Below, piece by piece: positions 18,489 to 28,034 of a stretch of 56,806 nt of DNA. Position numbers and translations under genes: made by a program. The stretch is taken from contig NZ_NCII01000049.1 in the NCBI RefSeq assembly GCF_002256775.1, positions 1-56,806 of the forward strand. Direction: 5' to 3'. Each line of letters begins with the position of its first letter. The stretch's first letter is position 1. Below the pieces are notes generated by a model. The model made no database searches and was not told the origin of the DNA. It was given only the letters and a program-made list of their open reading frames with translations. This DNA is from Novosphingobium sp. 17-62-19 (GTDB lineage Bacteria > Pseudomonadota > Alphaproteobacteria > Sphingomonadales > Sphingomonadaceae).

Positions 18489-19898
18489 CTATGCCCCGAT
18501 TGGCAATTGCACGATAGCGGTCAGGCCCAACACCTTTCCATCCAGTCCACGCCGGTTGGTCAGTGTCAATGTTCCACCATGCTGGTCGGCAATCGCGCGG
18601 GCGAGTGTAAGGCCTAGCCCGCTGCCGCCCGTGCTGCTGTTGCGCGACGCGTCGAGCCGGGTGAACGGTTCCATCATGCGCGTGATCTCGTTTTCCGGGA
18701 TACCCGGGCCATCGTCCTCGATTCGCAGCATGGCCGTCTGCCCTTCACGGTGGAGCGAAACCCGTGCGCGCTCGCCATAGCGCATGGCGTTGGACACGAG
18801 ATTGCGCAGCGCGCGGCGCATCCATGTTGCGCGCACCGGCAGGACAATGCGATCCGTCTCGCCCAGTTCCACCGGCTCGCCCATGTCCTCGAACTCGCCG
18901 ATCACATCAGCGACCAGCGCTGCAAGTTCGGTCGGCTCCACCGGATCAGAAGGACGGCCAACCCGTGCCAGCGAGAGAATATCATCCAGCGAGCGGTTGA
19001 TGTCTTCGATCGTCGCTGCCATCCGGCCGCGCTCTGTATCGTCCTCAACGGCCTCTATGCGCACTCTAAGGGCCGCCAGGGGCGTCTTGAGGTCGTGCCC
19101 GATTGCGCCGAGCATCACGTCCTTTTCATCGAGCATCGCCGCGATGCGGGCTTCCATCGCATTGTGCGCCACGATCAGGCCCTGGATATCCTCCGGCCCT
19201 TCGGGCTGCAATTGCCCGTCGAGCGCACGGTTGCCGGCGAAGTCCTCGACCCGCCGGGTCAACGCCTTGAGCGGCCGCGCCATACGGCGCAATATCCAAG
19301 CCATCGTGCCCACCAGCACGAGGTAGAGCACGATGGTCTGCCCCACGAGCGGGGCCAGCACGCGCATCTCACGGCCTTCGGTGAAGACGCGGGTGGACGT
19401 CCAACCTCCCGATGGCCGCCGGATCGACGCAATGACCAGACGCGGCATGGGTTCGTTGGATACCGCAGCCAGCTTCCGCTTGTTGCGCTGCCAGAACTCA
19501 AGACTTGGCCCGTCTTTCATGGGGTTGCGTTCAAACACCACGACTTCGACAGCATCCACGCCTTGCGAGCTGAGAACTTCGGCAAGTTCGCGCTCCACGC
19601 GAGGCAAACGGCGTTCACCGATACGCTGTGGCGACTGATCGGTGTGCAAAAGCCGGAAGGGCGACGGTGCGCGATCTTCGCCATCACCGTGCCTTTCACC
19701 ACGCCGCTGCCTTCGCTCCTCAGGCGTCGGCCCGATCAGACGGAAGGCGGCTGAACTGACCATCGAGACTTCGCGGCGATGGCTTTGTTCGCGCCAGATC
19801 AGCACGGCCGAAATGGTTTGCGCCACCAGCAATGCCAGCGCGATAGCCAGCAGGACCTGCCCCTGCAAACTGCGCGGCCACAGACGAATGCCCCCCAT
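18489..19898 (-). CDS. Two-component sensor histidine kinase
   Basis: A 469-residue membrane kinase. I chose ATG 19898, since the longer frame would add 24 residues inside the regulator gene; GGAAAGC lies upstream. The order is TM1 at about 14-35, a periplasmic domain of about 145 residues rich in Arg and Glu, TM2 at 182-203, HAMP, the H-box GAIGHDLKTPLA with His268, N-box NAMRYGERA, and ATP-lid motifs EDDGPGIPENE and GGSGLGLTLA. It phosphorylates the OmpR-type regulator encoded just upstream. The sensed signal is unknown. Confidence 0.93.
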   Translation of the reverse strand: MGGIRLWPRSLQGQVLLAIALALLVAQTISAVLIWREQSHRREVSMVSSAAFRLIGPTPEERRQRRGERHGDGEDRAPSPFRLLHTDQSPQRIGERRLPRVERELAEVLSSQGVDAVEVVVFERNPMKDGPSLEFWQRNKRKLAAVSNEPMPRLVIASIRRPSGGWTSTRVFTEGREMRVLAPLVGQTIVLYLVLVGTMAWILRRMARPLKALTRRVEDFAGNRALDGQLQPEGPEDIQGLIVAHNAMEARIAAMLDEKDVMLGAIGHDLKTPLAALRVRIEAVEDDTERGRMAATIEDINRSLDDILSLARVGRPSDPVEPTELAALVADVIGEFEDMGEPVELGETDRIVLPVRATWMRRALRNLVSNAMRYGERARVSLHREGQTAMLRIEDDGPGIPENEITRMMEPFTRLDASRNSSTGGSGLGLTLARAIADQHGGTLTLTNRRGLDGKVLGLTAIVQLPIGA

Positions 19899-19903
19899 GT
19901 CGC

Positions 19904-20641
19904 TCAGCTTTCCGCGTCCGTAGCAGGGCGTTTGCGCACTTCGGTGGCGAGCATATAGCCGCCGCCCCACACGGTCTGGATCAGTTGCGGATTGCGGCTG
20001 TCGACCTCAACCTTGCGGCGCAGGCGCGAAATCTGGTTGTCCACCGCGCGATCAAACAGATGCGCTTCGCGGCCCTGCACCATGTCGAGCAGGCGATCAC
20101 GGTCGAGCACTTGCCGAGGGTGATCGAGAAAAGCCAGCAGAAGGCGGAATTCAGCCGAAGAAATGGCCACAACCGCGCCTTCGCGGTCGATCAGCCGACG
20201 CTTGAGCGGATCGAGCCGCCAGCCTTCGAATTCATAGATGACCGCGTCGGAAACTTCGCTCGATTGCTTGGTCGCGCGCCGCAGGACCGAGCGGATGCGC
20301 GCCACCAGTTCGCGCGGGTCGAACGGTTTCACCACATAGTCGTCAGCGCCGATTTCCAGACCGACGATACGATCGGTAGATTCGCCCTTGGCCGTAATGA
20401 AGATCACTGGCAGCCGCTTTGCCTCAACCAGATGGCGGCAAAACGAAAGCCCGTCCTCACCGGGCATCATGATGTCGAGCAGTACGAGATCGCACCCGGC
20501 CTCGTTCAACCGGCTGCGGGCTTCGGCAGCGGTGCCGGCCTGTGTTACGGCAAACCCCTGCCGGACCAGATAGTCCGCCAGGGGCTCACGCAGGGCCGGT
20601 TCGTCATCGACCAGGAGAATACGGATCGGCGCTTCGTTCAT
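19904..20641 (-). CDS. OmpR family response regulator
   Basis: The 245-residue protein has a receiver domain with acidic Asp12/Asp13, phospho-acceptor Asp56 (LVLLDIMMPGEDG) and Lys105 (VKPFDP). A winged-helix DNA-binding domain with RLLLAFLDHPRQVLDRDRLL and DNQISRLRRKVE follows. It lies five bases from the EF-hand gene and five bases before the kinase start, so the three genes form one tight operon. The likely targets include its own operon and cell-envelope genes, but no operator could be identified. Confidence 0.94.
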   Translation of the reverse strand: MNEAPIRILLVDDEPALREPLADYLVRQGFAVTQAGTAAEARSRLNEAGCDLVLLDIMMPGEDGLSFCRHLVEAKRLPVIFITAKGESTDRIVGLEIGADDYVVKPFDPRELVARIRSVLRRATKQSSEVSDAVIYEFEGWRLDPLKRRLIDREGAVVAISSAEFRLLLAFLDHPRQVLDRDRLLDMVQGREAHLFDRAVDNQISRLRRKVEVDSRNPQLIQTVWGGGYMLATEVRKRPATDAES

Positions 20642-20646
20642 GACAT

Positions 20647-21285
20647 TCAGTTAGCAGGAGGCGTGGGCGCCGGTCCATTGCCCATCGAGCCGCGCATCTT
20701 GCCCATGCCCATCTTGTCACGCATCGCCTTCATGGCAGCGCGGCGCTCGTCAGGCGTGATCTTGCCGTCCTTGTTCGCGTCGGCCATATCGAAGTGCATC
20801 TTCACACCGGCGTCGAATTCCGCGCGCGAGACTGCGCCGTCCTTGTTGGTATCGGCCATCTTGGCCATCTGCATGGCACCACCCATCATCCCGTGATGGC
20901 CCATGCGGCCCTTGCCACGGCCTTTCCAGCCTTCGCGCTTGCCTTCTGGCCCGGCCGCCATCTTGTCGGCACCCATACCGCGGCCCTTCATCGCACTGTG
21001 ATGCGCCATGAATTCTGCGCGGCTGACCGAGCCGTTCTTGTCGGTGTCGATCTTGTCGAACATCATGCCCATCTTGGCATCACGATCGGCGCTGTCGAGC
21101 TTGCCGTCCTTGTTGAGATCAAGCTTGGCCCACATCGCGTCAGCCTTGGTCTTCATCTCGGCCCAGGTGACGGTCTTGTCGCCATCGGCGTCCATCTTTT
21201 GAGCCATGGCGGGCGAAGCGGAATATAGGGCCACCGAGGCGGTCGCCATAACGGCGGCGGCGGCAGCTATCTGGAATTTTTTCAT
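20647..21285 (-). CDS. Exported EF-hand calcium-binding protein
   Basis: A 212-residue protein with a signal peptide (residues 1-28, ends AMA-QK) and five EF-hand loops at residues 32-43, 56-67, 80-91, 145-156 and 169-180, for example DTDKNGSVSRAE and DANKDGKITPDE. Between loops three and four is a Gly/Met/His/Lys-rich linker (GHHGMMGG) that might bind metals. It is a periplasmic Ca2+-binding candidate and is the first gene of the operon with the response regulator and kinase. A role in Ca2+ buffering or sensing for that kinase is inference. Confidence 0.9.
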   Translation of the reverse strand: MKKFQIAAAAAVMATASVALYSASPAMAQKMDADGDKTVTWAEMKTKADAMWAKLDLNKDGKLDSADRDAKMGMMFDKIDTDKNGSVSRAEFMAHHSAMKGRGMGADKMAAGPEGKREGWKGRGKGRMGHHGMMGGAMQMAKMADTNKDGAVSRAEFDAGVKMHFDMADANKDGKITPDERRAAMKAMRDKMGMGKMRGSMGNGPAPTPPAN

Positions 21286-21506
21286 CGTGGTGCTCCTTGA
21301 GCAACAAAGGGGTCAGAAACTGCAGCCGCCCCTTTGCAAGGAGAGGGGGAGGGAAGCCTTGCCCGGGGGATTTGGGAGGGCGACCGCAGTTCCTGTGACA
21401 CCTATCTAGGCGCAGCATGTCGCGCGACTATGCCGGGGAGCGGGGTTAATTGTCGCAATTTGTCGCGCCGGGTGTCTTGCGTTCATCCCGGCGCAAGCGA
21501 AGCGGT

Positions 21507-21875
21507 TCAACCCATCACGAAAGCGTTCAACTTGTTGCCATCGGGATCGCGGAAATAGGCGGCATAGAACGTATCGCCGCGCGGCCCCGGAGCGCCCTCG
21601 CAGGTGCCGCCGCTGGCCAGCGCGATGGCATGAATCCGATCCACCTGCGCATTGTCCTTGGCCTCAAACGCAACCATCACGCCATTGCCTACGGATGCGA
21701 CGTTGCCATCGAAAGGCTTTGTCAGGCCAATTCCCGCGCCGCCACCCGGTGCGCCCCAGGCAATTGCGCCATCCCATTCCATCATGCGGCCAACGCCCAG
21801 TTCGGCGGCGATCGCATCATAGAATTTTGCGCCGCGTTCCAGATCATTGGTACCAACGGTGACATATCCGATCAT
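21507..21875 (-). CDS. VOC (glyoxalase/bleomycin resistance) superfamily protein
   Basis: A 122-residue protein with two beta-alpha-beta-beta-beta modules: MIGYVTVGTNDLERGAKFYD at the N-terminus and YAAYFRDPDGNKLNAFVMG at the C-terminus. Members bind a metal and act as lyases, dioxygenases or resistance proteins. This short cytoplasmic type has no assigned function. The expected metal His is not obvious in the first strand. The 221 bases between it and the EF-hand gene hold G/C-rich inverted stretches but no gene that I can support. Confidence 0.85.
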   Translation of the reverse strand: MIGYVTVGTNDLERGAKFYDAIAAELGVGRMMEWDGAIAWGAPGGGAGIGLTKPFDGNVASVGNGVMVAFEAKDNAQVDRIHAIALASGGTCEGAPGPRGDTFYAAYFRDPDGNKLNAFVMG

Positions 21876-21935
21876 GGCAGTGTTCCTCCACCCCGCGAAT
21901 CGGGGAGAAAGAACAATACGGGAACAATGTGACCG

Positions 21936-23741
21936 TCACAAGACTGCGCAGGCAGCGTCCAGCCATGCCAGGTCATCGTCCGAAAGCTGTGGCGCCAGCA
22001 CCGAACGCACTTTGGTGTGATAGCTGTTCAGCCAGTCGCGCTCTTCGGCCGAAAGCAGTGCCATATCCACCAGATCGCGTGCGATCGGCGCAAAGGTGAG
22101 CGTTTCAAAACCGTAGAACTCGCCTTCGGCGCCCGCGATGTCGCGCCGTTCGACCAGCACCAGATTTTCGATGCGGATGCCGTATTCGCCAGTCTTGTAA
22201 TATCCGGGTTCGTTGGAAAGGATCATGCCCGGAAGCAACTCCTGCCCCGTGCCGGCTTGCCCGCCGCTGGCCTTGGCAATGCGTTGCGGGCCTTCGTGCA
22301 CAGCAAGGAAGCTGCCCACGCCGTGCCCCGTCCCATGCGCATAATCCAGCCCGGCCGACCACAGGAACTGGCGAGCAAAGCTGTCCAACTGGCTACCAGC
22401 CGTACCCTTGGGAAATACCGCGCGGGCCAGCGCGATGTGGCCTTTGAGCACGCGGGTGAAGCGATCCTTGACCTCAGCAGGCGGTGCATCGGGGCCGACC
22501 CAGACGGTGCGCGTAATGTCCGTCGTGCCATCAAGATACTGCCCGCCCGAATCGACCAGATAGACGCTGTTCGGCTCCAAATTCCGGCTCGTCTCTTCGC
22601 TTACGCGGTAGTGAACCACCGCCCCGTTCGGCCCCGCGCCCGAGATCGTGTCGAACGACAGATCACGCAAAAGCCCGGTCTCCGCGCGGAAGGCTTGCAG
22701 ACGGTCTGCTGCAGATAGCTCGGTAACACCGCCCTTCGGGGCCTCCACCGAAACCCAGCGCAGGAAGCGCACAATCGCGGCGCCATCGCGTGCCTGCGCG
22801 GCGCGGTGACCGGCCTGCTCGACCGGGTTCTTGATCGCCTTGGGCAGGACCACCGGATCGGTCACCGCCACAACTTCGGCCCCTGCGCCTTCGAGCGCGT
22901 GGAAAATCGCCGCGACCGCACGTTCGGGATCGACCGCGACCTTGCGGCCCTTCAACTGCTCCAGCGTGGGCACGAAAGCCTCGCGCGGCTGCACACGCAC
23001 GGCATTGCCGAGATGCGCGGTCAGTTCAGGAGTGACCTTTTCAGGCGCGATGAACAGGTCAGCCGTACCATCGGCATGGGCGATCACATAGGACAGCGCC
23101 ACCGGCGTGCGGTCCACGTCCGCGCCACGGATGTTGAGCAGCCATGCCACCGAATCGAGCGCCGAAACCACTGCCGCATCCAAACCCTTCGCTCCCAGCC
23201 ATTCGGCCACTTCGGCACGTTTTTCATGCGCAGACTTGCCCGCATGTTCATCGGCATGGGGCACCGCCGGGGCGAGTGAGGGCATTGGTTGATCCTGCCA
23301 CACGGCGTCCACCGGATTGGCCGAAACCGGCACGAGCGTAGCGCCACGCACCTGCAACGCCTTTGCCGCTTCTTCGGCCCAGCCCTTGCCATGGAGCCAT
23401 GCGTCGTAGCCGATCTTCGCACCCTTGGGCGCGTGTTCGCCCAGCCACGCTGCCACGCTCGTCTGCGGCACCGACTGGTACGACCACAGTTTGCCATCCA
23501 CCTGATCGCACACCTGCAGCGTATAGCGCCCATCGACAAAGATCGCGGCCTCATCGGCCAGCACCACCGCCGTGCCTGCCGATCCGCCAAATCCGGTCAA
23601 CCATTCCAGCCGCTGGGCATAGGTGCCGACATATTCGCTCATGTGTTCGTCGGAAATCGGGATGACAAAGCCGTCCAGCCCGTCCTTCACCAGTTGCTTG
23701 CGCAAGGCGTCTAGGCGGGTTTCGTGTGTGTGCATCAGCAT
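21936..23741 (-). CDS. Xaa-Pro aminopeptidase (M24B, aminopeptidase P)
   Basis: The 601-residue protein has two N-terminal creatinase-like domains and a C-terminal pita-bread metallopeptidase domain. Metal ligands are visible as the two Asp of YLVDSGGQYLDGTTDITRT, the His of YAHGTGHGVGSFL, and the Glu of LSNEPGYYKTGEYGIRIEN. It removes N-terminal residues before proline. The length fits the long eukaryote-like APP1 group found in alphaproteobacteria. AGGA eight bases upstream supports ATG 23741. It is divergent from oligopeptidase B with 56 bp between starts. Confidence 0.95.
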   Translation of the reverse strand: MLMHTHETRLDALRKQLVKDGLDGFVIPISDEHMSEYVGTYAQRLEWLTGFGGSAGTAVVLADEAAIFVDGRYTLQVCDQVDGKLWSYQSVPQTSVAAWLGEHAPKGAKIGYDAWLHGKGWAEEAAKALQVRGATLVPVSANPVDAVWQDQPMPSLAPAVPHADEHAGKSAHEKRAEVAEWLGAKGLDAAVVSALDSVAWLLNIRGADVDRTPVALSYVIAHADGTADLFIAPEKVTPELTAHLGNAVRVQPREAFVPTLEQLKGRKVAVDPERAVAAIFHALEGAGAEVVAVTDPVVLPKAIKNPVEQAGHRAAQARDGAAIVRFLRWVSVEAPKGGVTELSAADRLQAFRAETGLLRDLSFDTISGAGPNGAVVHYRVSEETSRNLEPNSVYLVDSGGQYLDGTTDITRTVWVGPDAPPAEVKDRFTRVLKGHIALARAVFPKGTAGSQLDSFARQFLWSAGLDYAHGTGHGVGSFLAVHEGPQRIAKASGGQAGTGQELLPGMILSNEPGYYKTGEYGIRIENLVLVERRDIAGAEGEFYGFETLTFAPIARDLVDMALLSAEERDWLNSYHTKVRSVLAPQLSDDDLAWLDAACAVL

Positions 23742-23797
23742 GGTCTTGGTCCTGAATGTGGGCGGCCCGCCTTGCGGGCATCATGCAAGCAACATAG

Positions 23798-25828
23798 ATG
23801 CGAGGGATGAGCATTGCCACACCTCCTGTTACCGACGATTACGCATGGCTGCGCGATCCCGGCTACCCTGAAGTGACCGACAAGGCAGTGCTGGCCCACC
23901 TCGAAGCCGAAAACGCTTGGTTCAAAAGCCGGATGGACGAACGCCAGCCGGTGATTGACGGGCTGTTCAAGGAAATGCGCGCACGCATCAAAGAGGCTGA
24001 CAAGTCCGTCCCGCAAAAGGATGGCAACTGGCTCTACTGGATCGAGTTCGAAGACGGCGCGGAATACAAGGAGTGGTGGCGCAGGCCGGTTGGCGCGCCT
24101 GACGATGGCAGCGCCGACGAACTGATCCTCGATGAAGTGGCGCTGGCAGAGGGCAAGGAATACTTCCGCCTCGGCGCGATTGCGGTGTCAGCCGACGGGA
24201 CGAAGCTGGCGTGGTCGGTCGATGACAACGGTTCCGAACGTTTTACCGCACGGATCAAAGTGATCGCCACGGGTGAAGTGCTGCCCGACGAGATCCCCGG
24301 CACGCTGTCCGGCCTGATCTGGGTGAAGAACGATACTGGCCTCGTCTACTCCCTCGCCAATGAAAACTGGCGGACCGACAATGCCCGCCTGCATTGGATC
24401 GGCCAGCCGCTGGAAAGCGATGTCGAACTCTATCACGAGGATGACGAGGGCTTCCGCGTTGGCGCGGCGCTTTCGGCCAATGAAAAGTGGCTCATCATTT
24501 CGACCGGGGATCACGAAACCGGCGAAGTCCGGCTTGTCCCTGCCGATGACCCGCTGGCAACGCCTCTGCTGGTGAAGCGCCGGCAAAAGGGTGTGGAGTA
24601 TGACGTCGATGAACGTGACGGCGTGCTTTATATCCACGCCAACGACACGCACGAAAACTTCCGCCTCGCCACCGCACCGCTCGACAATCCCGGCGAATGG
24701 TCCACGCTGATCGAAGGCACGGACGATTTCTACTTGACCGGCTTCGAACTGTTCCGCGATTTCTATGTAGTCGAAGGCCGCGTGCGCGGGTTGGACCGGA
24801 TCGAACTGCGGTATTACGACGATCCCACGCGGGTGCAGCCCATCGCTTTCCCCGAAGCCAGCTATGAAGCATCACTGGGCGACAATCCCGAATGGGACAT
24901 GCAGGTGCTGCGCGTAGGCTATGAATCGATGGTCAGCCCGGCCTCGGTCTATGATTACGATGTGGCGGCGCAAAGCCTGACGCTGCTGAAAGTGCAGGAA
25001 ATTCCCAGCGGCTATGACGCCTCGCTCTATGAAACCGCACGGTTAGAGATTGCCGCACGCGATGGCACGATGGTGCCGGTCAGCGTGGTGTGGCGCAAGG
25101 ATCGCGCGGCGGGTGGACCGCTGCACCTCTATGGCTATGGTGCTTATGGGATCGCCATTGGCCCCGGCTTCTCCACCACGCGCCTCAGCCTTGTGGATCG
25201 CGGTTTTGCTTATGCCATCGCGCATATCCGGGGCGGCGATGATCTCGGCCGCGCGTGGTACAAGGCGGGCAAGCTGGAAGCGCGCACCAACACGTTCAAG
25301 GATTTCGTCGATGTAGCCAAAGGCCTGATCGAGCGCGGCTTTACCCAGGCCGGAAAGATCAGCATTTCGGGCGGATCGGCTGGCGGCGAACTGATGGGCG
25401 CGGTAATCAATTCCGACCCTGATCTGTGGGGCGCAGTCGTGGCGCACGTGCCGTTTGTCGATGTGCTGAACACGATGCTGGACGAAGACCTGCCGCTGAC
25501 GCCGGGCGAATGGCCCGAATGGGGCAACCCGATCGAGGACAAGGCCGCGTTCGAACTGATCCAGTCGTACTCGCCCTATGATCAGATCCGCGCGCAGGCC
25601 TATCCGCCGCTGATGGTGACCGCAGGGCTTAACGACCCGCGCGTGACCTACTGGGAACCCGCCAAGTGGGTGGCCCGCCTGCGCGAGGCAAAGACCGACA
25701 CCAACGAACTGATCCTCAAGACCAACATGGGCGCGGGGCATGGCGGCAAGTCGGGCCGGTTCGAGAGCTTGAAGGAAACGGCGGAGGAATTTGCCTTTAT
25801 CCTGTGGCAGTTAGGGGTGCCTGCTTGA
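23798..25828 (+). CDS. ptrB: Oligopeptidase B (S9A prolyl oligopeptidase family)
   Basis: A 676-residue cytosolic serine peptidase that cuts small peptides after basic residues. It has an N-terminal beta-propeller beginning DDYAWLRDPGYPEV and a C-terminal alpha/beta hydrolase domain. The catalytic Ser is near residue 526 in ISGGSAGGELMGAV, Asp in LNDPRVTYWEPAKW, and His in MGAGHGGKSGR. The acidic NTMLDEDLPLT segment is typical of OpdB. The alternative ATG at 23807 (MSIATPPVTDDY) is equally plausible. Its TGA overlaps the TTG start of the next gene. Confidence 0.93.
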   Translation: MRGMSIATPPVTDDYAWLRDPGYPEVTDKAVLAHLEAENAWFKSRMDERQPVIDGLFKEMRARIKEADKSVPQKDGNWLYWIEFEDGAEYKEWWRRPVGAPDDGSADELILDEVALAEGKEYFRLGAIAVSADGTKLAWSVDDNGSERFTARIKVIATGEVLPDEIPGTLSGLIWVKNDTGLVYSLANENWRTDNARLHWIGQPLESDVELYHEDDEGFRVGAALSANEKWLIISTGDHETGEVRLVPADDPLATPLLVKRRQKGVEYDVDERDGVLYIHANDTHENFRLATAPLDNPGEWSTLIEGTDDFYLTGFELFRDFYVVEGRVRGLDRIELRYYDDPTRVQPIAFPEASYEASLGDNPEWDMQVLRVGYESMVSPASVYDYDVAAQSLTLLKVQEIPSGYDASLYETARLEIAARDGTMVPVSVVWRKDRAAGGPLHLYGYGAYGIAIGPGFSTTRLSLVDRGFAYAIAHIRGGDDLGRAWYKAGKLEARTNTFKDFVDVAKGLIERGFTQAGKISISGGSAGGELMGAVINSDPDLWGAVVAHVPFVDVLNTMLDEDLPLTPGEWPEWGNPIEDKAAFELIQSYSPYDQIRAQAYPPLMVTAGLNDPRVTYWEPAKWVARLREAKTDTNELILKTNMGAGHGGKSGRFESLKETAEEFAFILWQLGVPA

Positions 25829-26220
25829 GCAATCGCCACACCCTCACCTTCACCGCCGGGCCTGAACACATCGACGAACTTGGCCACGTCAACAACGCGG
25901 TGTGGGTGAACTGGATTCAGGACATTGCGACCGCGCATTGGGCGGCAGTGGCAAGCGCCGAACATCAGGCAGCCTACATCTGGGTCGTGACCCGGCACGA
26001 GATCGATTATCGCGGCAACATTTCCGAAGGCGAAAGCGTCACCGCCGAAACCTTCATCCCCGAACCACCCACCGGCGCGCGGTTTGATCGGCGTGTCGAT
26101 TTCCGCAATGCGGCGGGCAAGGTGATAGTCAGCGCAAAGACTACGTGGGCGATCATCGACCGCGCCTCGGGCCACATCCTGCGCGTGCCCAAGGATGTCG
26201 CCGCGCCGTTCCTGCCTTAA
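25825..26220 (+). CDS. 4-hydroxybenzoyl-CoA thioesterase-like hot-dog protein
   Basis: A 131-residue hot-dog protein starting MSNRHTLTFTAGPEHIDELG. TTG 25825 overlaps the ptrB stop (TTGA) and has AGGGG eight bases upstream, which decides the start; the longer frame runs out of register through ptrB. HIDELGHVNNAVWVNWIQD carries the 4HBT signature, with an acidic residue before GHVNN. It likely hydrolyses acyl-CoA esters. A paralogue lies at 55002. Its TAA overlaps the stop of the convergent cyclase gene. Confidence 0.88.
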   Translation: MSNRHTLTFTAGPEHIDELGHVNNAVWVNWIQDIATAHWAAVASAEHQAAYIWVVTRHEIDYRGNISEGESVTAETFIPEPPTGARFDRRVDFRNAAGKVIVSAKTTWAIIDRASGHILRVPKDVAAPFLP

Positions 26221-27923
26221 ACTGCCTCTGCCAAGGCAGGCTGGAACCCGGTCACTTTCTCGCGCATCGTGCGGTTGCGGCCCAAGCGCTTGGCCTCGTA
26301 GAGCAACTGGTCACAGCGGGCATAGAGCGATGCAAAGTCGATCTGCAGGTTGCCGCGAGTATCGTGTTCAACCAGCCCCATGCTGGCCGTAACGATCCGT
26401 TCCAGCCCCGGCACTTCCGTGGTAATTCGCGCGCTGATGGCACGGCGGCAGCGTTCCGCGCGGGCTGCGGCATCGTGGCCGCGCAGCAACAGCAGGAACT
26501 CCTCGCCCCCCATACGGATCGCGCGCGTATCGCGATCATCGGTCAGTGCATGGGCGACGGCGCACAACACCATATCCCCGGTCGCGTGGCCGTGTGTGTC
26601 GTTCACCACCTTGAAGTGATCGAGATCGATTACTGCCATCGTGCGGAAGCCACGCCGGAACAGCTCTTCGAACCGTGCCTCGATCGTGCGGCGGTTGCGC
26701 AGGCCAGTCAGGGGGTCGCGATCGGCCACACCTTCCAGTTCCAGCGCGCGCGCGGTGGCTTCGTCACGCTCCTCGCGCACTTCAACAAAGCGGTTGACGA
26801 TGCCCAAGGCAGTTACCAGCACTTCGAAAACCAGCGAAATCTGGTAGGGAAGGATGGCCTCTGTGGGATGCAGCATTGGCGCAAAATGCGCCAAGATGCG
26901 CCAAGCGCCAATGGCCATGAGCGGGGTCCAACCGAAAAACAGGAAGCGTACCGCGCGGCTACCCCGGCGGCCCGCATCAATCATCGCGATCACGAGCATG
27001 ATGATTGCGACTCCCACCGACAGATGCATGGTGAGCGACGAGTAGGGCCGGACCGCTTCTATCGGAACGCTGGTCAGGACTCCCACTAGCCACATCATCG
27101 GGGCGAGGCGCGCCGACAGCTTGCGCAACCGGGGATCAAGCCGATCTTCTTCAATGAAATTCGTTGCAAACAGCAGCCCTGCACCCGCCATAGTAGCAAA
27201 GGCGACGTTCGAAGCCTGCCATTCCCACTGCATGGCTGGCTGGAAAAACAGATGGGCAAATCCCGTGGCAAAAGCTGCCTGCGCGAGCATGGCCGACACC
27301 ATCACGAGATGCCAGATCACATAGCGCTCAGGCAGGACCGAATAGAACGCCGTGTTGATCAACAGCGGCACCAGCAACATCCCGCAAGTCGCCGCCATGG
27401 CCACGATCAGTTGCAGCGGCCAACCGCTTCCTTCGGCGAACGGATCAAGCCGCATTTCACTCAAACTTGTCTTGCCCCAGGGCCGCACCATTCTCACGGC
27501 GATCTGCGCCGTTTCAGCAGTCACACCCGGCACCGGAATGGTCATGTAAGGACCGGTGGCAAGATGGCGCACGTCTCCCGGCCAGTACGAGGCCCAGTTC
27601 GCGCGGCCTTGCCGATCAATCACGCCCACATCAATCCGCTCGAAATTGCCGGTATGCGTGGTCAGGCTCTGTGGAAGCAGTCGATTGGTGGTGTCAGGCA
27701 AGTCGAAGCGAATCAGCACGGTCTGCGTGGCGAGCGTCCAGCCCTTACCATCGCACCGCCAGCGCGAAGGCTGTGCTGCCACTTCAGACCAGGTCTCATT
27801 GATCGGAGCCTCGGCATGGCAGACGCTCGCAACGGGCACGGTGCCAGCATCTGCAAATGCCGCGACACTACCGAGCGACACAAGCAGGACAAAGGCCAGA
27901 AAACGTCCCAGTCCACGAATCAT
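26217..27923 (-). CDS. Membrane diguanylate cyclase with extracytoplasmic 7TMR-DISM-like sensor
   Basis: The 568-residue product starts MIRGLGRFLAFVLLVSLG, a signal peptide or first TM. A soluble domain of about 150 residues follows, with seven predicted TM segments between residues 180 and 390, then a GGDEF domain from GVADRDPLTGLRNRRTIEARF. The active site is GGEEF, preceded by DLDHFKVVNDTHGH. It makes cyclic di-GMP. The product-inhibition site is degenerate: DRDT stands where RxxD is expected six residues before the GGEEF loop. Layout fits the 7TMR-DISM_7TM group. The start could be 54 bases upstream. Confidence 0.9.
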   Translation of the reverse strand: MIRGLGRFLAFVLLVSLGSVAAFADAGTVPVASVCHAEAPINETWSEVAAQPSRWRCDGKGWTLATQTVLIRFDLPDTTNRLLPQSLTTHTGNFERIDVGVIDRQGRANWASYWPGDVRHLATGPYMTIPVPGVTAETAQIAVRMVRPWGKTSLSEMRLDPFAEGSGWPLQLIVAMAATCGMLLVPLLINTAFYSVLPERYVIWHLVMVSAMLAQAAFATGFAHLFFQPAMQWEWQASNVAFATMAGAGLLFATNFIEEDRLDPRLRKLSARLAPMMWLVGVLTSVPIEAVRPYSSLTMHLSVGVAIIMLVIAMIDAGRRGSRAVRFLFFGWTPLMAIGAWRILAHFAPMLHPTEAILPYQISLVFEVLVTALGIVNRFVEVREERDEATARALELEGVADRDPLTGLRNRRTIEARFEELFRRGFRTMAVIDLDHFKVVNDTHGHATGDMVLCAVAHALTDDRDTRAIRMGGEEFLLLLRGHDAAARAERCRRAISARITTEVPGLERIVTASMGLVEHDTRGNLQIDFASLYARCDQLLYEAKRLGRNRTMREKVTGFQPALAEAV

Positions 27924-28034
27924 GGCGCCGCAATAACGCGACAAGTTTAGAAGGCAGTTAATGCTGCTGCGCAACAAAAGTGAATTTCAGCCAACATTGT
28001 AGTATAAATTCTGTTCACACTTAGTTGGGAGCGA

